Positions 29,101 to 39,200 of a stretch of 64,000 bases of DNA are shown here, piece after piece. A model generated the notes under the pieces. It searched no databases and was not told the DNA's origin. It saw nothing but the letters and a program-made list of their open reading frames with translations. The position numbers were made by a program, and so were the translations under genes. The DNA comes from Candidatus Hydrogenedentota bacterium (GTDB lineage Bacteria; Hydrogenedentota; Hydrogenedentia; Hydrogenedentales; SLHB01). Where the stretch lies: NCBI GenBank assembly GCA_029552745.1, contig JAKPDK010000172.1, positions 150,073 to 214,072 of the forward strand, read 5' to 3'. Each line of letters starts with the position of its first letter. The first letter of the stretch is position 1.

Positions 29101-32100
29101 AACGTCCATCAAAGTCCGCATCAGTCAAACCAAGACCCTGTCGGGGTTGGTCGCCGTTCCAAGCCGGTGCCACCACAGCAATTTCGAAGGGGGAAATGCT
29201 AAAGAATTCGTTACCAAATGTTTCTGGCGTGTCATCCCCGTCAATATCAAACTCTACACCAACCACGTCATCAAAATTGAATCCGCGAATTGTGAAATAG
29301 GTGGCGTCTTTGGGATTTTGCACCGTGGAAACCGTGTCTTCCCGATTGACGTGATTTGGTTGAATCTCAGTAATTACGGGAGCGCCGTCCATAACATAGA
29401 CAAAACGTTGATCGTCTGGTGCGCGTCCCTCTTGCAGCCAGGTATTGCCGCCGATTATACGCTGCGAAATCACCGTCACATCCACCGTGCCCGGCAAACC
29501 CTGCGGCGCGGGTGGAGTCAAAACGTACAATGCCGTATCCGGATTGCCGGGGACCGTATATGTTGTCCCATTGCGATGCACAAACGGACCAGGTGGCAAC
29601 ACGCGTGCTTCCGCACCCCCAAAACGCACTCGGGGCGGCGCAGTGCCCGGCTGGAAATGGTTACCCTCAATCGCCACAAGGTCTCCGCCGAGAACCTCAC
29701 CCCACCGCTGATCGGGGAAAGGTTGAGAATTGGTCGGCGGGTCAAAATAACCTTGCAAGTCAACACGATACACGCGCGTGACCTCTGGCGGCGAGGAGTC
29801 CATCAAAACAAGAGCCGCCGGCAACACAAAGGTCAATGGCGTGCCATTACTGTCCGTCAGAACAACCCCATTTTCATCCACGTGCTCCACACGAACGTCC
29901 AACGCCTTATTTCTTGGAAATGCCGTGGTATTACTAAACACGGCATGAGTGGTCAAATCCACAAACTCAAAGGAGATCTCTGTCGGCGACACGACCTGGT
30001 ACTTATTAACACCGATTGGATAAGGCTTTTGCGCATCGATTGAGTCCAAGAAAGCATCCAATGCTGGGTCCGTGGTTGTATCTGTAGGCGAAATCAGTGG
30101 GACCCACACATTGCTCTGGGTGCGAATGCTTATCCGAGTATAGGTCCCATTAGCACTTGGAGGATACGGGCCGATAAAGTCGGCACCGGAAACGCGAACG
30201 CGCACGCCGCCGGTGTCGGGAATGGTGCGCGGCGTAACGGCATAGGCGCGCGGTGGGACCACATCACTGTTCGCATCGACACGCGGAATCCAAAGGGCAT
30301 CCTCGGCAACCCAGTAGAGGTCGGTATTGAGCGGATTATTTTCTGTATTTTTCGGCAACACCACCGTGACATCCGCGGGTCCTACAAAACCACGGTCACG
30401 AAGGTCAGGCACACCGTTGTTATTGGCATCCGGCAAGCGGAACGAAACGGTATTCCCGCTGACGACACGATCCGCCGCCACTACCTCATCCCCTTCGACA
30501 AACAACCGCATGTTGTTTGTCCAATACGTCAGGTCTGCTTCAGCAAAATAAGGGTCTCCGGCAGGACGACGACGAACCGCGGTAATTTCAAAATAACGGG
30601 CTTCCCCGGAGTCAGGTGGGTCTTTGTCTTGCGCCCAGGCGAATTGAGTCTCAATACGCGGCCTGCCGAGACTTAGAGGTAGATAGACACCCTGTGCCGA
30701 CCGTACATTCGCAATATATACATCCACCAAACGTACCGCATCGGCAAACCGTTGACGGAAGAGGGCGGAGGTCTCGTCCGCAGGCTCCTGCCGTGAGGGG
30801 CTACCCGGCATCCGAAACTTAACAATACGTTGGGTATGCGATGCGTGCTGCCGCTGCAACTCATCCGGCAGGACACCATTACCGTTGGTGATTCTTCCTG
30901 CTATATCGTTGTTGCTATAAACGCCGTTCGCGGCATATGCGATCAACAAGCCCGCATCGAGCCCCCGAGCCAGAAGAGTACGTTCTGAATCAGCGCCTCC
31001 TGAATCCAGTCGGGCAAAATTCGCCGGCCTCCAAACGAAGTCCGTGCTGCGGTCAATACGCGGCGCAGTGTCCGCATAGTAGGTAAACGCATTCGGCAAC
31101 ACGTCCCGCTGCCCGTCATAGTTAATCACTTCCACGTCATAAGAGCCGCCGGCACCAAACTCTGCCACCGGCACCCGCACATCGCGGATTTCGTCAAACG
31201 AATCGCCGTTCACATCGTTCTCACCTTGCCATATGCCGTTGTCGGAGTTTTCGGCAGAGCGCAGGGGTGCGGGCGGCGACGACTCGCGTTTAATTTCTCG
31301 GTAGGGACACACAATGCCGCCGATTTTTACGATGACCGGCATGGGATACCACTGTCCTGAACCGGGAGGAATTTCAAGCATGCTAGGACCAAAATTCCAT
31401 CCGATGATGTCTACGGTAACTTCCCTCCCGGCTCCCGCGGCAACTGACCCGTCAAGGTCACGATAAAAGTTTGGCGTCACCTGTGCAATTGAAGGACGCG
31501 GCAATTCAGGTGCCGCCCGGTACTCATACTCCTTCAATCTACCGCCGCCATCGTTCAAACCCGAACCTAAATTGCGTACAAACACGTCAATTTTCCCATT
31601 GGTTGGGGTAGGCCATTCCGGGACCTTTGCATAGAGCTTGCTTGAAGAAAGCCAGATAACACGCTCGGATTGGGAATCTTTGGTCGAACCGACGGTTTGG
31701 AGTCCGGCAACGCCGTTGGTGTCCCACCACACTTCGCATTCTTTTTCAAAACGTGCGCCATACACAAAGACCCAGTTCCCGCGTCGTTCGGTCGGATCGA
31801 TTTGATTTTGTTTCGAAGTGGGTGTAGTCGGACCCCATTCGGGCAGTACCTGGGTCACTTCCGGCGGGTCAGTCGAGGCGGGAACTGTCCCTTCCACGTA
31901 TGTGAAGGCGTTTCGCACGACCATTTCAAAACCGTCTTCCCGCAAGATATGGACATCGACAGGTCCCGGCGCGCCCAGATAGGACGGCGGAAGATAAGCG
32001 CTTAACGTCTGTTCACCGTCTACCGTTCCCGTGAATAGCAGGGTTGACGGGGTCGCGTGCCACAAGGTGACGGGTACCGTCTCTGTCCCATCCGTTCGCG

Positions 32101-33202
32101 TGGGGACATCCCCCATGGGACCAAAGTACACGCGCGTTCCTATGGGATTGTCGATGTCACTGACAAGTCCATATCCGCGCAAGGTAACCCTTACGGCGCT
32201 TGGGTCTGGCGGCGAAGGCACGTTATACGGCGCTTGATTGGGCGAAATAAACAGATCACTTTCCCAGACAAGCCCTCCTTCTGGAGCCGTGAACCCCGGC
32301 GCAGGCGCGTCTAAACCGTCACCGTTACGATATACGACCGTGTTGCGGACCCGCGCGTTGGCTGCCTGATTGGTACGTGTCGCACCATTTTCAATGTACA
32401 CGCCGTAATTCTCGTTCATCACTACCGTACAGAAGAGCATGTCGGTGAAAAAATCAGCCGCTGGATTCGCAGGGGGACGCACATGCACCCCGACCAAACT
32501 GTTGTAACGTTCGGAGGCTTGCTGCTTTTGATAACCGCCAATGCTGCAATTGACCAACAGAGGCGCCGCATTATCCTGGATCATCACGCCGGCTTGAGAC
32601 ACCTGCGTTCCGTTCGGGTTGCTCCCGAGAATAATGCAGCGGCTGATGGTAGGACGTACAGGCGGATCGGTTGGGCTCGAGTTCTGATACGAAGGTATCG
32701 CCGCCCCGGTACCTTGAATCCAAATGCCATATTGGCCATTGCGAAATGTCAAGCCTTCTATGAGCAGTCGGCTTAGGTTTGTGTCCGGATCTGCCGATGG
32801 ATTGTAGCGAAACGCCGGTGTGAGCGAATTGCTCGTATGGATGGTCAACACGGCGCCGCCGCCCGAAACGCCGCCCCCGTCCACGATGACTTCCCACGGA
32901 CGATTTGCCGGCAAGCCACGAACATACAGGTCGGCATCCGCTGGTATGGAGAGAGTTTCGTTATAAACTCCTTGTTTCACCCAGACGGCGGCACGCTGGT
33001 TTGTAGTACGTGACAAACTCACCGCCGCATCAATGGCGCCTTGAATGGTGGTATACACGCGGGGTCCGGGCGTTGCGTTGGGATCAACGAGAAAGACGTT
33101 CGTAGGGACAACTTCTTGCGACCACGCCTCAATCGTCACGGCAAACATCACCGCGAGAACCATCGGCGCCCAAGGTAGACCTGATCTGAAAACATGTCGC
33201 AT
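26174..33202 (-). CDS. Giant exported IPT/TIG-domain and beta-helix protein (2342 residues)
   Basis: A clear signal peptide (RHVFRSGLPWAPMVLAVMFA...) follows the ATG at 33202, which has GGAGAAGGA upstream. Residues about 35-300 resemble a right-handed parallel beta-helix (YTTIQGAIDAAV, AAVWVKQGVYNETL, then many N-x-S-x-I-G-x units). About five IPT/TIG immunoglobulin-like domains follow between residues 420 and 1300, recognised by P-x-V-x-x-V-x-P and G-x-x-x-x-I-x-G-x-x-F patterns (EVTQVLPEWGP, SIAQVTPNFYRD, YAVTPRTIPDTGG, VITEIQPNHVN). The C-terminal part has further beta-rich repeats and two Asp/Asn-rich calcium-loop motifs (YGDLDGNLSVNDGD, DDNNNGQYDVGE). No anchor is seen. It sits directly after the 2005-residue GspK-like gene and probably works with it at the cell surface; that is inference. 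Confidence 0.82.
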   Translation of the reverse strand: MRHVFRSGLPWAPMVLAVMFAVTIEAWSQEVVPTNVFLVDPNATPGPRVYTTIQGAIDAAVSLSRTTNQRAAVWVKQGVYNETLSIPADADLYVRGLPANRPWEVIVDGGGVSGGGAVLTIHTSNSLTPAFRYNPSADPDTNLSRLLIEGLTFRNGQYGIWIQGTGAAIPSYQNSSPTDPPVRPTISRCIILGSNPNGTQVSQAGVMIQDNAAPLLVNCSIGGYQKQQASERYNSLVGVHVRPPANPAADFFTDMLFCTVVMNENYGVYIENGATRTNQAANARVRNTVVYRNGDGLDAPAPGFTAPEGGLVWESDLFISPNQAPYNVPSPPDPSAVRVTLRGYGLVSDIDNPIGTRVYFGPMGDVPTRTDGTETVPVTLWHATPSTLLFTGTVDGEQTLSAYLPPSYLGAPGPVDVHILREDGFEMVVRNAFTYVEGTVPASTDPPEVTQVLPEWGPTTPTSKQNQIDPTERRGNWVFVYGARFEKECEVWWDTNGVAGLQTVGSTKDSQSERVIWLSSSKLYAKVPEWPTPTNGKIDVFVRNLGSGLNDGGGRLKEYEYRAAPELPRPSIAQVTPNFYRDLDGSVAAGAGREVTVDIIGWNFGPSMLEIPPGSGQWYPMPVIVKIGGIVCPYREIKRESSPPAPLRSAENSDNGIWQGENDVNGDSFDEIRDVRVPVAEFGAGGSYDVEVINYDGQRDVLPNAFTYYADTAPRIDRSTDFVWRPANFARLDSGGADSERTLLARGLDAGLLIAYAANGVYSNNDIAGRITNGNGVLPDELQRQHASHTQRIVKFRMPGSPSRQEPADETSALFRQRFADAVRLVDVYIANVRSAQGVYLPLSLGRPRIETQFAWAQDKDPPDSGEARYFEITAVRRRPAGDPYFAEADLTYWTNNMRLFVEGDEVVAADRVVSGNTVSFRLPDANNNGVPDLRDRGFVGPADVTVVLPKNTENNPLNTDLYWVAEDALWIPRVDANSDVVPPRAYAVTPRTIPDTGGVRVRVSGADFIGPYPPSANGTYTRISIRTQSNVWVPLISPTDTTTDPALDAFLDSIDAQKPYPIGVNKYQVVSPTEISFEFVDLTTHAVFSNTTAFPRNKALDVRVEHVDENGVVLTDSNGTPLTFVLPAALVLMDSSPPEVTRVYRVDLQGYFDPPTNSQPFPDQRWGEVLGGDLVAIEGNHFQPGTAPPRVRFGGAEARVLPPGPFVHRNGTTYTVPGNPDTALYVLTPPAPQGLPGTVDVTVISQRIIGGNTWLQEGRAPDDQRFVYVMDGAPVITEIQPNHVNREDTVSTVQNPKDATYFTIRGFNFDDVVGVEFDIDGDDTPETFGNEFFSISPFEIAVVAPAWNGDQPRQGLGLTDADFDGRYGGVNGVVRIAAVRVVNRVEFGEPVRVKSNNGGPIYYYDPDRYDRPIKPRVPILEFNDVFINYRDYVNVKPGQGSISVDPLLDPGPVTIHTPGPRMIVAAPQNWWLGKLAVRSDTFDNPVRDKAGKIELSPFTSEDLELDNRPNGPDRNIHGTGPVNQALSEIGADELPYGPDRLEWYYAEVLPNPVGKLPKESLTIEVRFRGLRASLMSSGDFPPPDQRVFIVPQGGEPQSPDHRIPLKFVQELGGWSYILTNTDAINTVVFRQGGPPPGPDTLPQWGDILADGHATICVDMPAGVSGIGRLLLGDDPVDLTDGDVIVEQAINGRHFLIDTVPPRIQIEAYPDEQILPWNLVPYQAENGATHNDEYFPNSNNVAPGTHPFPLPPAYMFGQYYSPADTSNPLNRAPVEYNGVIINPFRVGGTLTPGPSKAQILFNVGSLSNGLPREDLDMDIVVRFVDPHVTVLSAAPYSDPANLIMAGRQSGSFADQPNEDRFTSADTREVSGFKPYAFSDTRNLNALEFGEAHWIFDEGRTVFQAAATNLASFSGQFTPEQDSTSVTAAVAPSVTVTSNYKRNEGFRRDDPTATTYHDNNVLVARWDLSDLDWDAVRRSYETDKPFHLAIRFRAQDQAGNIAERELLLDPLHIWWLLKMQTKIEVGVGEAAQTNRPNFRWGPDRAYDPGTYFGPKPGYMYRIYATAMTPPEQNQYDGVYRPVTGWSPWSTNRQLGPDDFYYPLRAAGWDPDNQEFWVLLVVLGCDEAGNVEPWPSDIFDPPDQPVDFTVSGELGANRRARALQLPNWRRFQWSGVPKPDTFVTPTYWYGDLDGNLSVNDGDINLGSNPYIVMPPANSNRPNVEASFLLEAKYIGPGAERLKIVWELLEENVRIRSGIALSGDTIVPTPGPFPRTLGDYPPPPKKILHYVFRASAFVDDNNNGQYDVGERSDPTWANVSFVVTPYPVDPKRDYDKQPIKSMEEM

Positions 33203-33260
33203 GGTTTCCTTCTCCGCACGGTGTGTTTTCAATGATTTTTGGTGAATCATCTGCAAGCGC

Positions 33261-36200
33261 TTACCTCTCGTATACCGTACGCAGTTTACTTTCACCTGTC
33301 ACCACAAAATCATTCCGGAAATCGATTCTCCCGTCGCCGTTCAAGTCGCGATTGGACACAAACCCGCTCTGACCCAGCGCATAGATCTCAAATAGGTCGG
33401 AACGGGTAGTAATGAGGTTCATCATGCGAGAGAATCGAAAGACTTTTTCCTCGTATTGTGCCGCGATATTTCCACCCGCCGTGTCTGCCACCAACGTGTC
33501 GGTGAATGCCAATTGCGGGGACCCTGTCACATCGGTCGTCAGCAGGTCCGCAAGCAAGTCATAGTATCTACCGTCGGGATGCACGGGGCGATTGAACAAC
33601 ACACGATTGGTCTTCGCAAGGGCAACACCGGGGCCTATGTAGTCAGACTCGGAATAATACTGATAACTAAACTGACCGGTAGTGGGATTGTACGTAAAGT
33701 TACGCGCTAGAATACCCGGCACACCGCTCAATACGTTGGCAAGATCGCCTCCCTCGTTGCGCGTGTCGACGGTGTTGATATTGATCTTGCCCGGCGTGCG
33801 CTCGACTCCCGTCAAAATCACCCGCGAAAAGCGGTTCAAAGCGCCCCCCTTCGCCCAGTTTCGTAAGAACACTGCCAGATAATTGTTCTCGACACGCACC
33901 CTACCGAAGTAAATCAAGCCTTCGGTATTCGGCTGTGCGGCTTTCAAAGACCCAAGCATTTCGTCGGTGTTCAAATTACCCGGCAGGGGATAGCGGTCAT
34001 CTTTCCAACACCGGCGGTTTCCGTCACGGTCGGTATAAACCGCAACGGTGATACCCAATTGCCCCGGTGCGGTGTTGCGTGCCGCATCGAGCACATCGGT
34101 ACCCTGGAACGTGCCATTCGTGTTCGGCGTAAAGAGCGATTGTTTTTGCGCTGGGGTCAACGTGTCGAGACGCGTCAAGTCATCCGCTGTGGCGAGATAT
34201 AGATCGTACCAACCGTTTTCCACACCATCGTTTATATCCCACACAAACAACGCTTCCGCCACACTAGTGTCATTCCACGTCGCATGCGGCACGTTGTCCG
34301 GAGAATTTTGACTCGGCTCAAACGTGGAGGCGTTCGACGCAACGTACATCACAGGACGCTGGACAAGCGGCCAGCGCGCCCGCAACGACGTGTACCATTC
34401 TGTGAGATTTGCGAACCCGGGGGGCACCGTAGTCGGCGGATTTAACAAGTAATTTGCTTGAACGCGAATATTCGGCACAGGTCCAAAATTATCCACCCAG
34501 GCACCATCTACACCGTCTCCCAAGTTGAACAAGAAAATAGGCGTCCAAACTCGCGGGAACTTGCCGGCGTTCCGGTCCCACGAACTCAACAAACCGTACT
34601 CCGCCGGGGACCCAACTCCGTTTGTTTCGGGCCTAGGCCAGATGGGGTAAAACTCCGCTGTGGCACATGACAATGTTTGGGAACAATTCGCACCAATGGA
34701 AAGAAGGGCGCGAATATCCAGGGCGCTCAGCGTCGGGTCGGTGAGATGAGGCGCACGTCCGACAAGCAGTTGATTCGGCACCGTGAGCCCGGGCGGACGC
34801 ACGTCTCCCACGGTCGTCAACGCGCTTGTCATGGTAAAGTGCGGCAACCGCACCAGCTCCCCGGGAGAACTGTAGGGACGGTTTCGTACGACCGCACGAG
34901 GCAAATGCCAATAGGGAACCAACGTCGGGTCCCGCAGAATACGCACAGGCCGTTCGTCCCGAGGCGGGCTGAACTGCACGTTCTGGAATTGCGCCGTGCG
35001 AACGTCCTCCGCCTCGGCGGGGAGCTTGTCTTCGAAGGCACGTTGGAAGAAATTCATCCGCAAGGGAGAACCCGGAACACTATGGGCGTACCGCTGGTAC
35101 GCGTGCGTCCCGTAGCCGCTATCCCACCGTACCTCTCCGGCAACCCCGAGCCAAGCCGGACCCATGCCGCTATCCCAGTCGTCGTAATTCCCATCTGTGG
35201 CTTCCCAGCGGTTGGTTGTACCAAAACGATCGCCGGTATAGAGCGGGTGTTTGCGTTCCAGAGAGCGGTAGAAATCGACGCCCATCGTGTTATCGGGCCA
35301 CATATAAGGATTTCTCGGGTCGAGCGTCGCACGTGTGCCATTTTCGTTTACATAAGGACACGCCAACGTGTCATTGATAGCGCGATTCTCCACATCACGT
35401 TGGGTATAGGTCACACGGTCCACCACACGGTTGTCCGCCGCCAACCCCTGATAAAGCGTCACGACAACACAGTCCCCCGGGAAATACCGCCGCTCAATGA
35501 ATTCTTTCCATTCTGGCGGCTCCGTACCGTTGGTTAGCCCTACAAACCCCTCTGCATTGAATCCACCCGGCACTCCCACTGCGTTGCCGGCACGCCGCGA
35601 CTCCCGCAAGTATCGCCCCTCATCCACACCTTCATAAGGCTCATCCACAATACCGTTCCCGTTATTATCGATCTCGTCGCTGGTCAAGACCGCATTGTCG
35701 TCATCGTTGTCGGCGCCATCTTCGTCAGGATAGTTTGGAAACACGCCGCCCCGCAGTAGCAGACGCGCCAACGCATCAAGGGAGGACCCGCCGACACCCA
35801 TCGCCTCCAGTTCCGCATTTTGGAGTTGTACAATACGATCCCATGGTTTCTGAGCGACATTGGCAATGCCGTAACTCTCATGAGCGAAAGGCGCGCTGGA
35901 TTCCACCGCGTCATCGGTCGTACCGACATCTGCGGCGCCGTCGCCATTTCGATCAACAAAGTCCGCCAGCGTGTCTCGATAAAATATGCTCGGCGCAATC
36001 GGCGCGTTAATAGGTGAACTTGGATTGGCAGTCGGGAAAGGCGGTACGGTTATACTCGATGCGAGTGGAGATCCGGCGATACCAAATAGCGGGAACAAGG
36101 GAGGATTATTTGTTGCGCACATTCCTATGCCGTTCCGATGGAGTATACTTTGTGTCGCGTATTGCCCGGTTGCTGCGCTGAACAGGTGCGCACCGTAGTC

Positions 36201-39200
36201 AAACTTGTCGACGGTCAGAAGTAAGGATCCGCCCGCGGCAATCTTCGTACCGTCAGGAATGGTGAAGAGACGATGGTCATCTTCGCCACCTGCCCCGCCG
36301 GGACTACCCACCTGCAGTTGCCAACCGCTCAAGTCTACGTATTGGCTCTCCGGCGGCAGATTTGGGTCTGGCGCGCCGGCATGAACGATTTCCACATATT
36401 CGTGGTCCGGCTCCTGGCTGAACTCAAAGAAATTGATTACAAGGTCTTCGTCAGGGTCTTCGTCTTTCCAGATGGCAACGTATAAATACTCCTGCTCGGT
36501 AGAATTTGCCGCATACGGCGGGATGACTACCGTATACGCCTCAAACTCCGGGCGATTACCATACGCCGCGCGAGGACCAGTCAAGCTAGTATCTGGCTCC
36601 GCTAAGCCCGGCAAAAACACCCAGCCCGTGGGATGTTCTATCCCATTGGCGTCCCGTACTGTTCCTACGATGGGTGTGCGTGTCAACCCTTGATCGTTGT
36701 TAAGAAAGTCTATGTAACCGGTGGAATCGCCAATAGCATCATAAACAATATCGTCACCTGCTCGGCCATATTTAAACGTAAACCGCATATGGCCTTCTCT
36801 GCCGGGCTGGACGGTTGCCGTATCGGCATTACCATTCTTTGTGGTATTTGCAAGAAGGTAATACCGTCCGGGCGGAAGCCCTGGTCCCGGACCAAAACGC
36901 CATTGGACTAGATTGGGCACCTCATGCGACCTGACAACCTGACCGTTCTCCCAGTAGTCGGCCCAGCGCAATTTCGTGGCGCCTATGCGATAATCCGTGT
37001 ACCCGTCGTCGCCCGGTCTTTGGCAGGGAGCCTGGAAAGCAACATACGACGGCTCCCCAATATGGGGCGGCGTCGGCTGGTCATTAGTTTCATTGCCATC
37101 ACCATATTTGCTCGGAGCATCCAAACGTCCCATCACGCTTAAGCAAGGACCGAATGGTACTGCGGCAGGAGGCTCGTTCGATTGCGGAATACCACCGGGC
37201 CACTCCGTACCGATCCCGACAGGAACATTTCCATTGAACGCCTCTATGACGCGGTCCAACGGCAGGACACGCCGCCGCACGTCAAAATCCGCCTTATCAA
37301 ACTCTGGACCGGAAAATCGATTCGGGTCGAACTGGACCTGACTGGCATTGGGCGGGAACAACACATTATTTCCGGGCTCCGTCCACGCCTCCGCCTCTAC
37401 CCGCCGGGTGGCACGGACCATGATCTCGTTGATTCGAATACTTTCGACCCCTGCAAACGTGTAGGAAATACGGCGTTGCCTTAACCCGTTGACAGGCGCC
37501 CAAGGGTCTTCTACCGCGGTGGTAAGGGTTGTCCGAACATAGTCAAGGTCTCGGTTGTCGACAACATCCACACCTAACTGGTATGCGCGGAGTTCCCCAT
37601 CAAACGGAATGCGAGCGCCGTTTGGAAAAACATAGGATACGCCTTCTTGGCGAAGCCCCGCCTCGAGACCGCCAAGAGCGAAAGGAAACGTCGAGGGACG
37701 ATAGGGCCAGTCGTTGATAAGCGCAGAGGCAATCTGACCTGGAAATGCATAATTGTAATCGAGTTTTCTGCCGCTCACCGTGGGGAGAGGCAACGGGGCG
37801 CCGCCCCGGTCATAGTATTGATAGCGGTCGTTGCTGTCAGCCGAATTGACCGTTACCAAATTGCGAATGGCAGAAAATATACCGCCAGCAATTCCCGAAA
37901 GATCTTTGACGCCCTCGCGTGTTGAAAAGACGCGATCGCTCCGTTGACTATCCACGGTAACACCGTCGTCGGCGATGTAGGAGTATGGCTTGAATAAACG
38001 GTACTCTTGCGGTTCGTCTATGCCTTCCAAAAAACCGGCAGAAAATACGCCATTATCGTACAGCCCGTCGCCATCATCATCCAGCCCGTTGATTGCCCGC
38101 CAAAAGGCGTCCCCGTTATCGTCAATCAGACCATAGCCCGGGAAAGACTTGCCGTAAATCGGTTCCTGAGCGCCGAACCGCCATTCCGCAATAGCCTTAG
38201 CGCGGGAAGTACCTAACTGGGGCAAAACCCGCAGATCATACTCGTGGGGTCCGAGTCCCTCGTTAAGCGCACGTGACGGTTCTAGGCTCATGCCAACCTT
38301 GAGCCCGTGCGCGGTATTGAGGTTTGCCTTACTGGCTTCGTCCGTTATGAGAACGGCATATCTGCCTACAATATCGCAAACCGGTTCGCCGGTACTCACC
38401 AACGTGCGACCGTTGGGGGTTCCAAAATACTGAGGTGCAATGCGATAAAACGTTCCGACGGGCTCCTTAGTTTCATCAATAGCCAAGGTAGTGGCATTGT
38501 CCACGACGAAGTCGTAGTTGTTGTCCCTGCCGTCAATATCCGGCGAACCCGGATTGGGATTGAGCGTAAACGTCCTGCCGTCGGCGCGCGTCACTGTAAA
38601 ATTGGGTAGGGGATCCGGCACACCGTCGCCTGTGTAATCCACCACAAAAGGCGCGGTCAGGAAAACGCGGTCAGCCGTCTCGTCGTAATACAGAAATATC
38701 GCCAATTCGCCTGGTTCGTCTGTGCTGCCATCGAGATCGTTATCGAGACCATCGTCATCCGCAATACGTTCCATGGCAAGCGGTATCCACATGGCATCTT
38801 TATAGCCGTCTTCATCCAGGTCTACATCCGCCCAATCGTTGATTCGCTGTTGTTGAGACTGGTTGCTGGCTATTACAAAGTCGCCGACAGTACCGGTACC
38901 AGGGTCCACAAAACGAGGGATATAAATACGGTCACCAAGAGTTTCATACTCCGCCCTAGAAAGACGGGGGCTAACTTGGGCGTTCGGCTGCCAAGCGGGT
39001 TTACCGATGAACCATGCCCCGTTGAAGTAGGTTTTCCAGGCGTGGTCGAGAGAAGTCACTGTGGGATGGACAAGAAAATCGTGACGCAAGAACGCCATTG
39101 CTACTGCAGCGCCGGCTTCCGCGGCAAACTGCGCTTGAACACTGTCGCGCGTCGACGTTGCCACCCGAAGTTCGGTGCGACTTGCTGTATAAAAAGTCAA

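Noticed and set aside
28832..30043. 403-codon plus-strand open frame opposite the giant IPT gene
   Set aside because: The minus-strand gene has a signal peptide and recognisable IPT modules. The plus frame has no ribosome site, domain or protein-like composition, and is a shadow of the coding strand.
34677..35537. 286-codon plus-strand open frame opposite the giant pseudopilin
   Set aside because: Arg/His/Pro-rich composition without domain, inside a continuous minus-strand gene.
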